A stretch of 64,000 nt of DNA. It comes from Lentzea waywayandensis. GTDB taxonomy: Bacteria > Actinomycetota > Actinomycetes > Mycobacteriales > Pseudonocardiaceae. A program made the position numbers and the translations under genes. The stretch lies in assembly GCF_900115955.1 (NCBI RefSeq), contig NZ_FOYL01000014.1, positions 62,001 through 126,000 on the forward strand, in the 5' to 3' direction. The notes below the pieces were generated by a model. The model was not told the origin of the DNA. It did not search any database and worked only from the letters and a program-made list of their open reading frames with translations. Shown here in pieces: positions 1 to 7,835 of this stretch. Positions within the stretch are counted from its first letter, which is position 1; the number at the start of each line of letters is the position of its first letter.

Positions 1-644
1 GCGCCGCCCAGCGACTCGTCGTCCGAGTCCTCCCCGGTCGCCATCTTGACCAGCGGCGGACCGCCCAGGAACACCTTGGAGCGATCCTTGATCATGATCA
101 CGTAGTCGGACATGCCCGGCACGTAGGCGCCACCGGCCGTCGCGTTGCCGAACACCGCCGTGATCGTCGGAATCCCCGCCGCACTGAGACGAGTCAGGTC
201 GCGGAACGCCCGGCCGCCGGGGATGAAGATCTCGCTCTGCGTCGGCAGGTCGGCGCCACCCGACTCGACCAGGCTGACCAGCGGCAGCCGGTTCTGCAAC
301 GCGATGTCGTTGGCCCGCAAAGACTTGCGCAACGTGTACGGGTTCGACGAGCCGCCACGCACCGTCGGGTCGTTCGCGACGATCACGCACTCGACGCCTT
401 CGATCCGCCCGATACCGGTGACGACCGAGGCGCCGACGGGAAAGTCGGTGCCCCAGGCGGCGAGCGGCGACAGCTCCAGGAACGGGCTGTCCTCGTCGAT
501 GAGCAGCTCGACCCGTTCGCGGGCGAGGAGCTTGCCGCGCTTGTGGTGCCGCTCGACGTACTTCGGCCCACCTCCCGCGAGCGCTTTGGCGTGTTCGGCG
601 TCCAGCCCCGCGATCTTCGCGAGCAGCGCCTCCCTGTTGCCCAT
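1..644 (-). CDS. Acyl-CoA carboxylase carboxyl-transferase (beta) subunit, N-terminal part, cut by window edge
   Basis: The first 214 codons of a biotin-dependent acyl-CoA carboxylase carboxyl-transferase subunit; the gene runs off the left edge. The start (MGNREALLAKIAGLDAEHAK) is followed by family landmarks: ARERVELLIDEDSPFLELS, then VESGGADLPTQSE, GGRAFRDLTRLSAAGIP and GNATAGGAYVPGMSDY, which form part of the acyl-CoA/carboxybiotin site. This resembles methylcrotonyl- and geranyl-CoA carboxylase beta chains. Its ATG overlaps the stop of the acyl-CoA dehydrogenase gene by one base (TGATG), so it is probably translated by coupling and is a member of the AtuA-type operon. In that operon type a dehydrogenated branched acyl-CoA is carboxylated next. 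The partner biotin-carboxylase alpha subunit is not visible and may lie to the left. The substrate cannot be decided from this part. Confidence 0.9.
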   Translation of the reverse strand, partial: MGNREALLAKIAGLDAEHAKALAGGGPKYVERHHKRGKLLARERVELLIDEDSPFLELSPLAAWGTDFPVGASVVTGIGRIEGVECVIVANDPTVRGGSSNPYTLRKSLRANDIALQNRLPLVSLVESGGADLPTQSEIFIPGGRAFRDLTRLSAAGIPTITAVFGNATAGGAYVPGMSDYVIMIKDRSKVFLGGPPLVKMATGEDSDDESLGG

Positions 645-1756
645 CAGGCGAACCCCAATCGTCGTGCCGCGAGCTCGGTCATCACTTCACTCGCCCCGCC
701 CCCGATGCCGAGGATGCGGGCGTCCCGGTAGTGACGCTCCACTTCGGACTCCCGCATGTATCCCATGCCTCCGTGCAGCTGCACCGCTTCGTCGACCACC
801 TCGGAGCAGGCGTCCACAGCGGCGTTCTTCGCGAAGCAGACCTCGGTCACGCAGTCCTCGCCGCGGTTGATCCTGGCCGCGACCTCGCGCGTGTAGGTCC
901 GCGCCAGGTCGATCTTCTGCGCCATCGCGGCGAGCTTGTGGCGCACCACCTGGTTCTTGATCAGTGGCTTGCCGAACGTCTCGCGGTTGCGCGTCCACTC
1001 GACGGTCAGGTCCAACGCCCGTTGTGCCGTCGCATACGCCTCGACCGCCATCGTCACGCGTTCCACCTGGAACTGCTGCATGATCAGCGCGAACCCCTGG
1101 TTCTCCTCGCCGACCAGGTTCGCCACCGGCACGCGCACGTCGTCAAAGTGCAGTTCGGCGGTGTCGCTACAGTGCCAGCCCATCTTGTCGAGCTTGCGCC
1201 GGGTGAACCCGTCCTCGATCACCAGCAGCGAGATGCCCTGGTAGCCCTCGCCGCCGGTCCGCACCGCGGTGGTGACGAAGTCCGCGCGGCAGCCCGAGGT
1301 GATGAACGTCTTCTCGCCGGTGACGACGTAGTGGTCGCCGTCCCTGACCGCCCTGGTCCTGATCGCCGCGACGTCGGACCCGGCTCCGGGCTCGGTGACC
1401 GCGAGGCTGCCGATCTTCTCGCCCCGGATCGCGGGCTTCGCGAACCTCTCGATCAGGTCCTCGTTGCGCGACTGCCAGATGTGCGGGATCGCGATGCCGA
1501 GCGTGAACAGCGCCGCCATCACGCCCGACGACCCGCCGTTCTGGATGATCTCCTCGGTCAGCGCCACCGAGTCGAGCAGGTCGCCGTGCTCGAACCCGAT
1601 GCCGAGCAGGTCGAGTTCCGCCGCCTTCTTGTGCAGCTCGCGCGGAACCTCGCCGTCACGTTCCCACTGACCGAGGTGCGGCGCGATCTCCCTGCGGGTG
1701 AAGTCGCGGACGAGCTCCCTGAGCTCTTTCCGCTCGTACAGGTCCTTCGTGATCAC
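644..1756 (-). CDS. Acyl-CoA dehydrogenase
   Basis: A 370-residue FAD-dependent acyl-CoA dehydrogenase that introduces an alpha-beta double bond into an acyl-CoA thioester. Landmarks in order: LAVTEPGAGSDVAAIRTRA and EKTFITSG in the middle beta domain, RETFGKPLIKNQVVRHKLA in the C-terminal helical domain, and QLHGGMGYMRESEVERHYRD near the end. The usual C-terminal YEGT glutamate region reads IGGGASEVM. That is the pattern of isovaleryl-/long-chain-type enzymes, where the catalytic base lies on an earlier helix, so its absence here is not damage. GTG at 1756 was chosen because it makes a GTGA overlap with the upstream gene's stop; a longer reading would invade that gene. It is the fifth gene of the AtuA operon. 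Branched or terpenoid acyl-CoA is the likely substrate class (inference from context). Confidence 0.93.
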   Translation of the reverse strand: MITKDLYERKELRELVRDFTRREIAPHLGQWERDGEVPRELHKKAAELDLLGIGFEHGDLLDSVALTEEIIQNGGSSGVMAALFTLGIAIPHIWQSRNEDLIERFAKPAIRGEKIGSLAVTEPGAGSDVAAIRTRAVRDGDHYVVTGEKTFITSGCRADFVTTAVRTGGEGYQGISLLVIEDGFTRRKLDKMGWHCSDTAELHFDDVRVPVANLVGEENQGFALIMQQFQVERVTMAVEAYATAQRALDLTVEWTRNRETFGKPLIKNQVVRHKLAAMAQKIDLARTYTREVAARINRGEDCVTEVCFAKNAAVDACSEVVDEAVQLHGGMGYMRESEVERHYRDARILGIGGGASEVMTELAARRLGFA

Positions 1757-2073
1757 AGGAGCTCCTCGGGGATCTCGACTTCCCTGCCGCGCAACCACTC
1801 GCCCAGCGCCTTCGCCTGCGGGTCGAACCGCGTGCTGCTCGCCACCCCGTCGCCGAGCAGGCCGTGCAGCACGAAGTTGAGCGCCTTGAGGTTCGGCAAC
1901 TCGTACCTGCTGACCTCAGTCGCCTCGGGCAGCAACTCCTTGAGCTTCTCGGTGGTGAGAAACCCGTTGAGCCACTCGTAGGCTTTGTCGCTGCGCACCC
2001 ACACGCCGAGGTTCGCGTCCCCGCCCTTGTCGCCGCTGCGCGCGCCGACGATCGTTCCCAGTGGCCGCTTCAC
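1753..2073 (-). CDS. AtuA C-terminal-domain-like small protein
   Basis: A 106-residue protein starting MKRPLGTIVGARSGDKGGDA. The GARSGDKGGDANLGVW motif is typical of the separate C-terminal ferredoxin-fold unit found with AtuA proteins of acyclic terpene use. In some bacteria this domain is fused to AtuA; here it is a separate gene directly after it. Both junctions are four-base GTGA overlaps, which strongly implies co-translation with AtuA and the acyl-CoA dehydrogenase. It has no signal peptide or membrane segment. The biochemical activity of AtuA and this partner is not established, so the call names family and pathway context only. Confidence 0.85.
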   Translation of the reverse strand: MKRPLGTIVGARSGDKGGDANLGVWVRSDKAYEWLNGFLTTEKLKELLPEATEVSRYELPNLKALNFVLHGLLGDGVASSTRFDPQAKALGEWLRGREVEIPEELL

Positions 2074-3275
2074 AGCAACACCGCCTTGGCACTGACCTCG
2101 TCACGGTTCACGTACGCGGCCTTGTAGACCCCGAACGGCGTCCCGTCACCGGGCGGCGCCGTCACGTGGAACCCCGGATAGCTCGCCAGCGCCAGCTCGA
2201 TCGCCGCCCGGCTGAACCCCTTGGCCCGCTTGGGATCCGCCGTCTTGATCGTGACGTGCAGCAACGCGCTCGCCTGCTCCTCGGTGGCCGCGTCCCGCTG
2301 ATCGGTCCGGGCCAGCGTCCACGTCAGCCCTTCCGCACCGATGGCGTCGTGGAGCTGCCGCTGGACGAGCTCGGCCTTGGCGTCGACGTCGAGTCCGGTG
2401 AGGACGAACGTCGTGGAGTTCCTGAACCCGCCCAACGTGTTCAGACACACCTTCAGCGTGTCCGGCGGCGGACTCCCCTTGACACCACTGATCCGAACAC
2501 CGCGCTCGTGCTCTTCGAGCCGGATCGTGTCGAAGTGCGTGGTGACGTCCGGCCCCAGGTACTCCGGCGCCCCGATCTCGTACAACAGCTGCGCCGTCAC
2601 GGTGTCCGTGGTGACCGCGCCACCGGTGCCGTCGTGCTTGGTGATCAGGCACGACCCGTCCTCGTCGATCTCCGCGATCGGAAACCCCGGCCTGGTCACG
2701 TCGATCTCGGTGAAGAACGAGTAGTTCCCACCGGTCGCCTGCGTCCCGCACTCCAGCACGTGCCCGGCGACCGTGGCTCCGGCGAGCCGATCCCAGTCGT
2801 CGCGTGCCCACCCGAAGTGCGCCGCGGCAGGCCCGACCACCAGGCTCGCGTCGGTAACGCGCCCGGTGACCACGACCTGCGCCCCGAGGTTGACGCACTC
2901 GGCGATCTCCCACGCGCCCAGATAGGCGTTGGCGGTCAAGGCTTCCGGGAACCGCGCCTTGAGATCGTCTCCGGTGACGTACCCGACCTTCGCGTCGAGC
3001 TTGCGCGCCAGCCCCTCGGGGTTGAGCCCGCCCGCGTTGACGACGATCTTGACGCCCTGGTCGAGGGCCAGCGCCAGGCAGTCCTCCATCTGCCGCAGGA
3101 ACGTCTTCGCGTATCCCAGCGACGAGTCCTTCATGCGGTCGCGGCCGAGGATGAGCATGGTCAGCTCAGCGAGGTAGTCACCGGTCAGGACGTCGAGGTG
3201 GCCGCCTTCGAGCTGCTCCCGCATCGCGGAAAGCCGATCCCCGTAGAACCCGGACGCGTTGCCGATCCTGATCAC
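2070..3275 (-). CDS. AtuA family acyclic terpene utilization protein
   Basis: A 401-residue cytoplasmic protein of the AtuA (DUF1446) family, required in Pseudomonas for citronellol/geraniol catabolism though its reaction is not firmly known. Visible family features are the N-terminal RIGNASGFYGDRLSAMREQ, LTGDYLAELTMLILGR, KIVVNAGGLNPEGLARKL, VVTGRVTDASLVVGPAAAHF and CGTQATGGNYSFFTEID. GTG 3275 is chosen because GGGAGG lies about six bases upstream; an in-frame GTG at 3320 would overlap the preceding gene and has a poorly spaced ribosome site. It overlaps the AtuA C-terminal partner by four bases. Its place between TIGR03084 and acyl-CoA dehydrogenase genes is the usual actinobacterial arrangement. 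Confidence 0.9.
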   Translation of the reverse strand: MIRIGNASGFYGDRLSAMREQLEGGHLDVLTGDYLAELTMLILGRDRMKDSSLGYAKTFLRQMEDCLALALDQGVKIVVNAGGLNPEGLARKLDAKVGYVTGDDLKARFPEALTANAYLGAWEIAECVNLGAQVVVTGRVTDASLVVGPAAAHFGWARDDWDRLAGATVAGHVLECGTQATGGNYSFFTEIDVTRPGFPIAEIDEDGSCLITKHDGTGGAVTTDTVTAQLLYEIGAPEYLGPDVTTHFDTIRLEEHERGVRISGVKGSPPPDTLKVCLNTLGGFRNSTTFVLTGLDVDAKAELVQRQLHDAIGAEGLTWTLARTDQRDAATEEQASALLHVTIKTADPKRAKGFSRAAIELALASYPGFHVTAPPGDGTPFGVYKAAYVNRDEVSAKAVLL

Positions 3276-3309
3276 CGCCGGCCTCCCGAACGCGATGCCG
3301 CTCCGGCGC

Positions 3310-4044
3310 TCACCGGCCACCTCCGGGCGGGCCGGCGAAGGCCTGCGCGATCGGCACCCACTCCTCCGCGACCGGACCCACGGCCTCGACCGCGAGCTCC
3401 TTGCGGTTGCGCCGCTGCGTCACCAGCCACGCGAAGTCCAGTGCCGGCCCGGAAACCCTGTTCTCGGCGTCCTCCGGCCCCCAGGCCCACGACTCCCCGC
3501 CAGGCCCGGTCAGCTCGACCCGCACCTCGGCGGCGGGCGCCGCCAACCCGTTGAGCAGGAACGCGAACCCCATCGTCCGCACCCCGATGTGGCACACGTG
3601 CCTGATCCGCGCGGTGGGCTCCCGCACCACCCCGAGCGCGTCCGCGACGTCCTGCCCGTGGGCCCAGGTCTCCATGATCCGCGCGGTCGCCATCGAGGCG
3701 GGGCTCATCGGCGGCCCGAACCACAGGATCTTCCCGGAGGCCTGAGCGAGGTGCTCCAGCAACGACTTCCGGCTGTCCCTCCACAGCTCCAGCAGGTCCG
3801 GCAACGCCGCACCCTCCGCCGCCGTGCGGTCGACGATGTCGGCGGTCAGCGGCTGCGCCTGGAACGCCTCGGGGTCGGTGATGGCGAGGATCGACGCCTT
3901 GTCCGTCCACAGGAGATGGCCGATCTGGTGCCCGACGGTCCAGCCCTCGGCGGGTGTCGGCACGGACCAGTCGTCCGCCGCCGACACGATCTCGTCGAGC
4001 GAGCGGGACTCGGCGTCGAGGTCGGCCAGCAGTTCGGTGATCAC
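3310..4044 (-). CDS. TIGR03084 family metal-binding protein (DinB-like fold)
   Basis: A 244-residue protein of the TIGR03084 family, a relative of mycothiol-dependent maleylpyruvate isomerase/DinB four-helix proteins. The N-terminal part has GWTVGHQIGHLLWTD and a later METWAHGQDVADALGV; the histidines of these two segments are the usual metal ligands of the fold. The C-terminal half has FLLNGLAAPAAEVRVELTGP, fitting the family's second domain. The GTG start at 4044 overlaps the TetR stop by four bases and its stop lies 34 bases before the AtuA start. Its function is unknown; in other actinomycetes it is regularly found in AtuA-type catabolic operons, suggesting a thiol- or CoA-linked step (inference). 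Confidence 0.85.
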   Translation of the reverse strand: MITELLADLDAESRSLDEIVSAADDWSVPTPAEGWTVGHQIGHLLWTDKASILAITDPEAFQAQPLTADIVDRTAAEGAALPDLLELWRDSRKSLLEHLAQASGKILWFGPPMSPASMATARIMETWAHGQDVADALGVVREPTARIRHVCHIGVRTMGFAFLLNGLAAPAAEVRVELTGPGGESWAWGPEDAENRVSGPALDFAWLVTQRRNRKELAVEAVGPVAEEWVPIAQAFAGPPGGGR

Positions 4045-4622
4045 AGCTGTTCCTCCAGCATCCGCGCCCAGTAGCGCACCACGTGCGCCCGGCGCTTGGC
4101 GTCGTCGGCGAGCTGGTTGGCGAGCGCCAGCCCGCGCACGAGATCCAGGGTTGCCTGCACCGCGTCCTTCACACCTGGCCTGGTGTCGTCGACGTCGAGC
4201 AGTTCCAGCGCCAGCCCGTACACCTCGCGCCCCAGCCGTGCCTGGAGCTCCAGCACCTGCTCGCGCAGCTCCGGATCGGTGCGCGCGGCCACCCACAGCT
4301 CCAGGGCCGCGGTGAACAGGTCACTGGCGTGGAAGTCCGCGATCAGCTCGACCACGGCGTGCGTGCTCTTCTCGGCGATCTCCGCGCGTCGCTTGAGCAC
4401 CTCGACGCTCTCCGCGCCCACGTGCTCCACAGCGGCCGCCACCAACTCACCGCGCGTGCGGAAGTGGTGCAGCTGTGCGCCGCGCGACACCCCGGCGCGT
4501 TCGGCCACCTCGGTCGTCGTCGTGCCTGACCAGCCGCGTTCCACCAGACACTCGACGGTCGCCTCCATCAGCTTCCGCTTGGTCTCGCGGCTGCGGTCGG
4601 CCTGGCGCTGCCTCGTCTCCAC
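4041..4622 (-). CDS. TetR family regulator of the AtuA operon
   Basis: A 193-residue TetR repressor. The helix-turn-helix is at about residues 35-54 (TTTEVAERAGVSRGAQLHHF); the rest is a helical ligand domain of normal length. GTG 4622 was chosen because the protein then begins METRQRQADRSRETKRK, as usual for the family; upstream codons would include the palindromic operator. A minus-strand promoter (TTGACT at 4658-4653, 17-base spacer, AACACT at 4635-4630) puts the transcript start at about the GTG, so the message may be leaderless. It is the first gene of a six-gene operon, suggesting that it represses itself and the whole pathway until a terpenoid or branched acyl-CoA is present. Confidence 0.9.
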   Translation of the reverse strand: METRQRQADRSRETKRKLMEATVECLVERGWSGTTTTEVAERAGVSRGAQLHHFRTRGELVAAAVEHVGAESVEVLKRRAEIAEKSTHAVVELIADFHASDLFTAALELWVAARTDPELREQVLELQARLGREVYGLALELLDVDDTRPGVKDAVQATLDLVRGLALANQLADDAKRRAHVVRYWARMLEEQL

Positions 4623-4655
4623 GCCCCCGAGTGTTCCGCCGAACAAACAAACAGT

Positions 4656-4667
4656 CAAGCCTGCTTG
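4656..4667. promoter_or_regulatory. Palindromic operator between TetR operon and divergent methyltransferase gene
   Basis: CAAGC-CT-GCTTG is a perfect inverted repeat that overlaps the predicted -35 of the TetR operon (TTGACT on the minus strand) and abuts TTGTAA, a possible -35 for the plus-strand gene. Position and symmetry fit autoregulation by the adjacent TetR protein. No binding data are available. Confidence 0.6.
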
Positions 4668-4706
4668 TAAATGGCCCAAGAAGAGCTACTGCTAGCGTCC
4701 GGCGCG

Positions 4707-5438
4707 ATGAGCATCGTGGAACGACTGCGGGCCGCCGGCTGCGTTTTCGCCGAGGAAGAGGCCGCACTACTGCAAGAAGCCGCTCACGACAGCCGGCACC
4801 TCGAAGAGCTGGTCAGGCAGCGGGTCGACGGCCTGCCGCTGGAGCACGCCGTCGGCTGGGCGATGTTCTGCGGGCAACGGATCGTGGTCACGAAGGGCGT
4901 CTTCGTCCCGCGCCACCGCACCGAACTGCTGGTGGACCTCGCCACCGACCTGAAGCCCGCGGTAGTCGTCGACATGTGCTGCGGATCAGGCGCGGTCGGC
5001 ACGGTGCTGCAACACCGGCTGCCCACCGCGACGGTCTACGCCGCCGACATCGACCCCGTGGCCGTGGCGTGCGCACGCCAGAACCTCACGAACGTGTTCG
5101 AGGGCGACCTGTTCGACGCCCTCCCCACGCACCTACGCGGACACATCGACGTCGTGGTCGCCAACGTGCCGTACGTACCGACCGACGACATCCGGTTCAT
5201 GCCCACCGAAGCCCGCGACCACGAGGCGCGGGTGGCGCTCGACGGCGGCGAGGACGGCCTCGAAGTGATGCGTCGCGTGGCAGCCCAGGCAGCGACCTGG
5301 CTGCGCCCCGGCGGTCACCTGATGAGCGAGACCAGCGAGCGCCAGGCCCCGGCCGCACTCCAGGCCTTCACCACCGCAGGACTCGACGCCAAGCTCGTGA
5401 CCAGCGAGGACACCACGGCAGTGGTCGGCAGCGCCTAA
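4707..5438 (+). CDS. PrmC/HemK-related protein-(glutamine-N5) methyltransferase paralog
   Basis: A 243-residue SAM-dependent methyltransferase related to the release-factor methyltransferase PrmC. SAM motif I is VDMCCGSGAVG (about residues 88-98), motif II AADIDPVAVACARQN, and the substrate motif is NVPYVP (153-158) where PrmC has NPPY. This variation matches TIGR03704, a PrmC-related family of unknown substrate, rather than PrmC itself. ATG 4707 is preferred over an in-frame ATG at 4671: the latter lies next to the operator, and the extended -10-like TGCTAGCGT at 4690-4698 would start a leaderless message at about 4707. It is divergent from the TetR operon. Confidence 0.82.
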   Translation: MSIVERLRAAGCVFAEEEAALLQEAAHDSRHLEELVRQRVDGLPLEHAVGWAMFCGQRIVVTKGVFVPRHRTELLVDLATDLKPAVVVDMCCGSGAVGTVLQHRLPTATVYAADIDPVAVACARQNLTNVFEGDLFDALPTHLRGHIDVVVANVPYVPTDDIRFMPTEARDHEARVALDGGEDGLEVMRRVAAQAATWLRPGGHLMSETSERQAPAALQAFTTAGLDAKLVTSEDTTAVVGSA

Positions 5439-5441
5439 CTT

Positions 5442-5456
5442 CCGTACAATGTACGG
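5442..5456. promoter_or_regulatory. Palindrome over the -10 of a leaderless promoter
   Basis: CCGTAC-AAT-GTACGG is a perfect inverted repeat ending one base before the ATG at 5458. It contains TACAAT (5445-5450), a near-consensus -10 placed so that transcription would begin at or next to the ATG. A repressor bound here would block the polymerase directly. No regulator gene is adjacent, so the factor is unknown. Confidence 0.5.
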
Positions 5457-5457
5457 T

Positions 5458-5805
5458 ATGGCGTACGACGAGGTCATGCAGTGGTTTGCGAAGTGGGACG
5501 CGCTCGCGGTCAAGGGCGACGTCGAGGCGATGGCCGACATGGCCCTGTTCCCGATCAACACGGTCACCGACGGCTCGGCCACGTCGTGGGACCGCGAGAC
5601 GTTCCTGAAGGAGATGGGGGCCCAGCTGGGCGGTGACGTGCAGATGGAGTCCACCAGGACACCGCACTTCATCAACGACAACCTGGTCTTCGTCATCACG
5701 GACGGCACGATCAACGGGATGACGGTCCGCTACGGCGACCTGCTCACGAAGGTCGGCGGCGAGTGGAAGTTCCAGACGATGGCCCAGGGCGGTTGGGCCG
5801 AATAA
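5458..5805 (+). CDS. SnoaL/NTF2-like fold protein
   Basis: A 115-residue soluble protein with the nuclear-transport-factor-2/SnoaL-like pattern: an N-terminal helix with MQWFAKWDALAVKGDVEAMA, then FPINTVTDGSATSWDRETFL and a C-terminal run of beta strands ending EWKFQTMAQGGWAE. Such folds serve as small-ligand isomerases, dehydratases or binding proteins; the active residues do not identify a substrate. ATG 5458 is preferred over ATG 5449 because the latter lies inside the palindromic -10 region. The gene follows the methyltransferase by 19 bases but seems to have its own operator-controlled, probably leaderless promoter. Confidence 0.7.
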   Translation: MAYDEVMQWFAKWDALAVKGDVEAMADMALFPINTVTDGSATSWDRETFLKEMGAQLGGDVQMESTRTPHFINDNLVFVITDGTINGMTVRYGDLLTKVGGEWKFQTMAQGGWAE

Positions 5806-5815
5806 CCGCGAAGGA

Positions 5816-5834
5816 CACCCTGGGGAAGAGGGTG
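5816..5834. terminator. Weak hairpin between convergent genes
   Basis: CACCCT and AGGGTG form a 6-bp stem around a seven-base loop between the converging SnoaL-like and radical SAM genes. There is no U-rich tail; this is a weak candidate only. Confidence 0.3.
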
Positions 5835-5850
5835 CTCCGCACTCTGAAGA

Positions 5851-7827
5851 TCACAGCAGGGTGAGTTGTTCCTGATCCACGCGCGGCGCCGGTACACCCA
5901 CCGGCAGGCTGCCGTCGGGCCACACGCCGTCGTCGTCGCCGGGCACTCCGGTGACGGCGTCGGTGGAACGCCCACGCGGCGCCAGTCCGTGCTTCTCGAT
6001 CAAGGGCACGACCCGCGCCGCGAGCCGGGCGCGATACCGCTTGTCCACATAGGACCCACGTCCGTAGAGATACCGGTACGTCTCGACGAGATCCGGGTGC
6101 TCACGGCGAAGCCAGGCAGCGAACCACTCCTTGGCTCCCGGACGCAGGTGCAACGGCAGCACGGTCACACCGGTGGCACCGGCCGCCGCGATCTGCTCCA
6201 GCAGGAAGTCGAGCTGCTCGACGGAATCCGTCAGCTCGGGCAGCACCGGGGCCACGAACACCCCGCACGGTAAGCCGGCCTCGCGCACCTTCCGCACCAG
6301 ATCGAGACGCGCGGCGGGCGTCGGCGTGCCGGGCTCCAGCGACCTGTGCAGATCCCGGTCCATCAACGCGAGCGACACCGCGATCCCGACCGGCACGACC
6401 TCCGCGGCGGCCGACAACAGCGGCAGGTCCCGGGCCAGCAGCGTGCCCTTCGTCAGGATCGAGAAGGGCGTGCGGGAGGCGGTCAGCGCCTCGATGATCC
6501 CTGGCATCAAGGCGTACCGCCCCTCCGCCCGCTGGTACGGATCGGTGTTCGTGCCCAGCGCCACGTGCTCCTGCTTCCACTTCGAGGAACGCAGCTGGCG
6601 CGACAGCACCTCCCCCGCGTTGACCTTGACGATCAACTGGCTGTCGAAGTCGTGGCCGGTGTCGAGGTCCAAATAGGAGTGAGTCTTGCGCGCGAAGCAG
6701 TTGTGGGACACCACTCCGTTGGCGATGAAGTCCGCGGTGCCGGTCGAGATGTCGTAGAGCGTCATCTCTCCCAGCGGTTCCACGGACACGACGCCCAGCG
6801 GCTGCTGCGACTTGATCGCCACGCCGTCGATGTCGCGCTTGCGCGTGATCGCCGGGTCGACGGTGTGGAAGAAACGCAGGTTCTCCCGCAGTCCGCCGCG
6901 CAACCGCACGACTCGCACGCCACGACGGCGGCGCAGTTCCTCGATCGCGAAGTCGAAGTCGAAGTGCTTGAGTGCCAGGCAGATCGCTTCCAGAACGGTG
7001 GCGTTGCGCGTCGACATCCGCAGGATGCTGCGCGAGCAGGTCCCGAGGTAGTCGAACGCGCCGGCCAGGAATCCCTTGAGCCAGTCGGGGTTCGGGGCTA
7101 TCTGCCAGTGCGCGAGCTCGCGCACTTGGGGCAGAAATCCCCTCCCTTCTCGCACACCGAAGTAGTCGAGATACTCCCGTGTGCGGTCCATGGCCTCGAT
7201 GTCGGCCGCGGGGATGCGGATCTCGTGCTCGTCGTCCACCATGCCGCGCAGGTAGCCGCGGCGGTAGTCGTCGGTCACGGCGGGCTGCTCGACGAAAGCC
7301 CCCGTGCCCATCAGCTTGTTGCCGGTCGTGAGGTGCGGACGACGGCCAGTGCCCGCCGTTTCGCCCGTCACGTGCTTCCAGCCGCGGTCGGTCAGGAAGC
7401 GGTGATCACCCGAGGCGACCACGGAAGTGCCGTCCTCCAGCGTCAACCGGTACGCCGTCTTGCGCGTCTCCCAGTGCGCCAGCACGGTCGTGAGCTTGTA
7501 GCGCCGGTAGTTGCCGACCAGTTCGGTGCCGTAGATCTCATCGCCCTCCCGGAGTTCGGACAACGGCTTGGTGCGGCCGTTGCCCATGAGGATCGGCGTG
7601 TCACCGGCCAGGCAGTAGGTGCAGGCGTGTGAGCAGCCGCGATACGGGTTGACCGTCCACGAGAAGGGCAGCGACGAACCCGGCACTCCGTTGAGCACGG
7701 ATTTGGCGCGGACCTCGTGGAACACCACGTCCGCGAACTCAGGAGTTCGTACGCTGCGCACCAGTCCCGGTAGCCCCGGTAGCGCCTGCTGCGGCTCTGC
7801 CTCGAGTTTCTGTCCGTCCCATCGCAC
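5851..7827 (-). CDS. Rv2578c family radical SAM protein interrupted by an intein
   Basis: A 658-residue precursor; removal of the 305-residue intein would leave about 353 residues, the normal size for the Rv2578c family. The extein carries NPYRGCSHACTY before and CFARKTH after the intein, giving the CxxxCxxC cluster that binds the radical-SAM 4Fe-4S centre, followed by GTNTDPYQRAEG and a TIM-barrel-like remainder. The enzyme's reaction is unknown; in mycobacteria the homologue belongs to the DNA-damage (LexA) regulon. GTG 7827 is chosen since the protein then starts with RWDGQ as in relatives, and any longer form would read through the SOS box at 7836-7851. Splicing is needed to rebuild the cluster because the third cysteine is the residue after the intein. 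Confidence 0.92.
   Translation of the reverse strand: MRWDGQKLEAEPQQALPGLPGLVRSVRTPEFADVVFHEVRAKSVLNGVPGSSLPFSWTVNPYRGCSHACTYCLAGDTPILMGNGRTKPLSELREGDEIYGTELVGNYRRYKLTTVLAHWETRKTAYRLTLEDGTSVVASGDHRFLTDRGWKHVTGETAGTGRRPHLTTGNKLMGTGAFVEQPAVTDDYRRGYLRGMVDDEHEIRIPAADIEAMDRTREYLDYFGVREGRGFLPQVRELAHWQIAPNPDWLKGFLAGAFDYLGTCSRSILRMSTRNATVLEAICLALKHFDFDFAIEELRRRRGVRVVRLRGGLRENLRFFHTVDPAITRKRDIDGVAIKSQQPLGVVSVEPLGEMTLYDISTGTADFIANGVVSHNCFARKTHSYLDLDTGHDFDSQLIVKVNAGEVLSRQLRSSKWKQEHVALGTNTDPYQRAEGRYALMPGIIEALTASRTPFSILTKGTLLARDLPLLSAAAEVVPVGIAVSLALMDRDLHRSLEPGTPTPAARLDLVRKVREAGLPCGVFVAPVLPELTDSVEQLDFLLEQIAAAGATGVTVLPLHLRPGAKEWFAAWLRREHPDLVETYRYLYGRGSYVDKRYRARLAARVVPLIEKHGLAPRGRSTDAVTGVPGDDDGVWPDGSLPVGVPAPRVDQEQLTLL
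6700..7614 (-). mobile_element. Intein (305 aa) inside the radical SAM CxxxCxxC motif
   Basis: The insertion starts with Cys (CLAGDTPILMGNG, splicing block A), has block B-like VVASGDHRFLT, and ends with FIANGVVSHN followed by Cys+1, the standard terminal His-Asn/Cys. It replaces the junction before the third cluster cysteine. Two LAGLIDADG-type segments are visible, YLRGMVDDEHE and FLAGAFDYLGTC. In the first the catalytic acid position is Glu; in the second it is Leu. The homing endonuclease is therefore probably impaired, while all splicing residues look intact. It lies at precursor residues 72-376. Confidence 0.9.
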
Positions 7828-7835
7828 ACCTCGAT

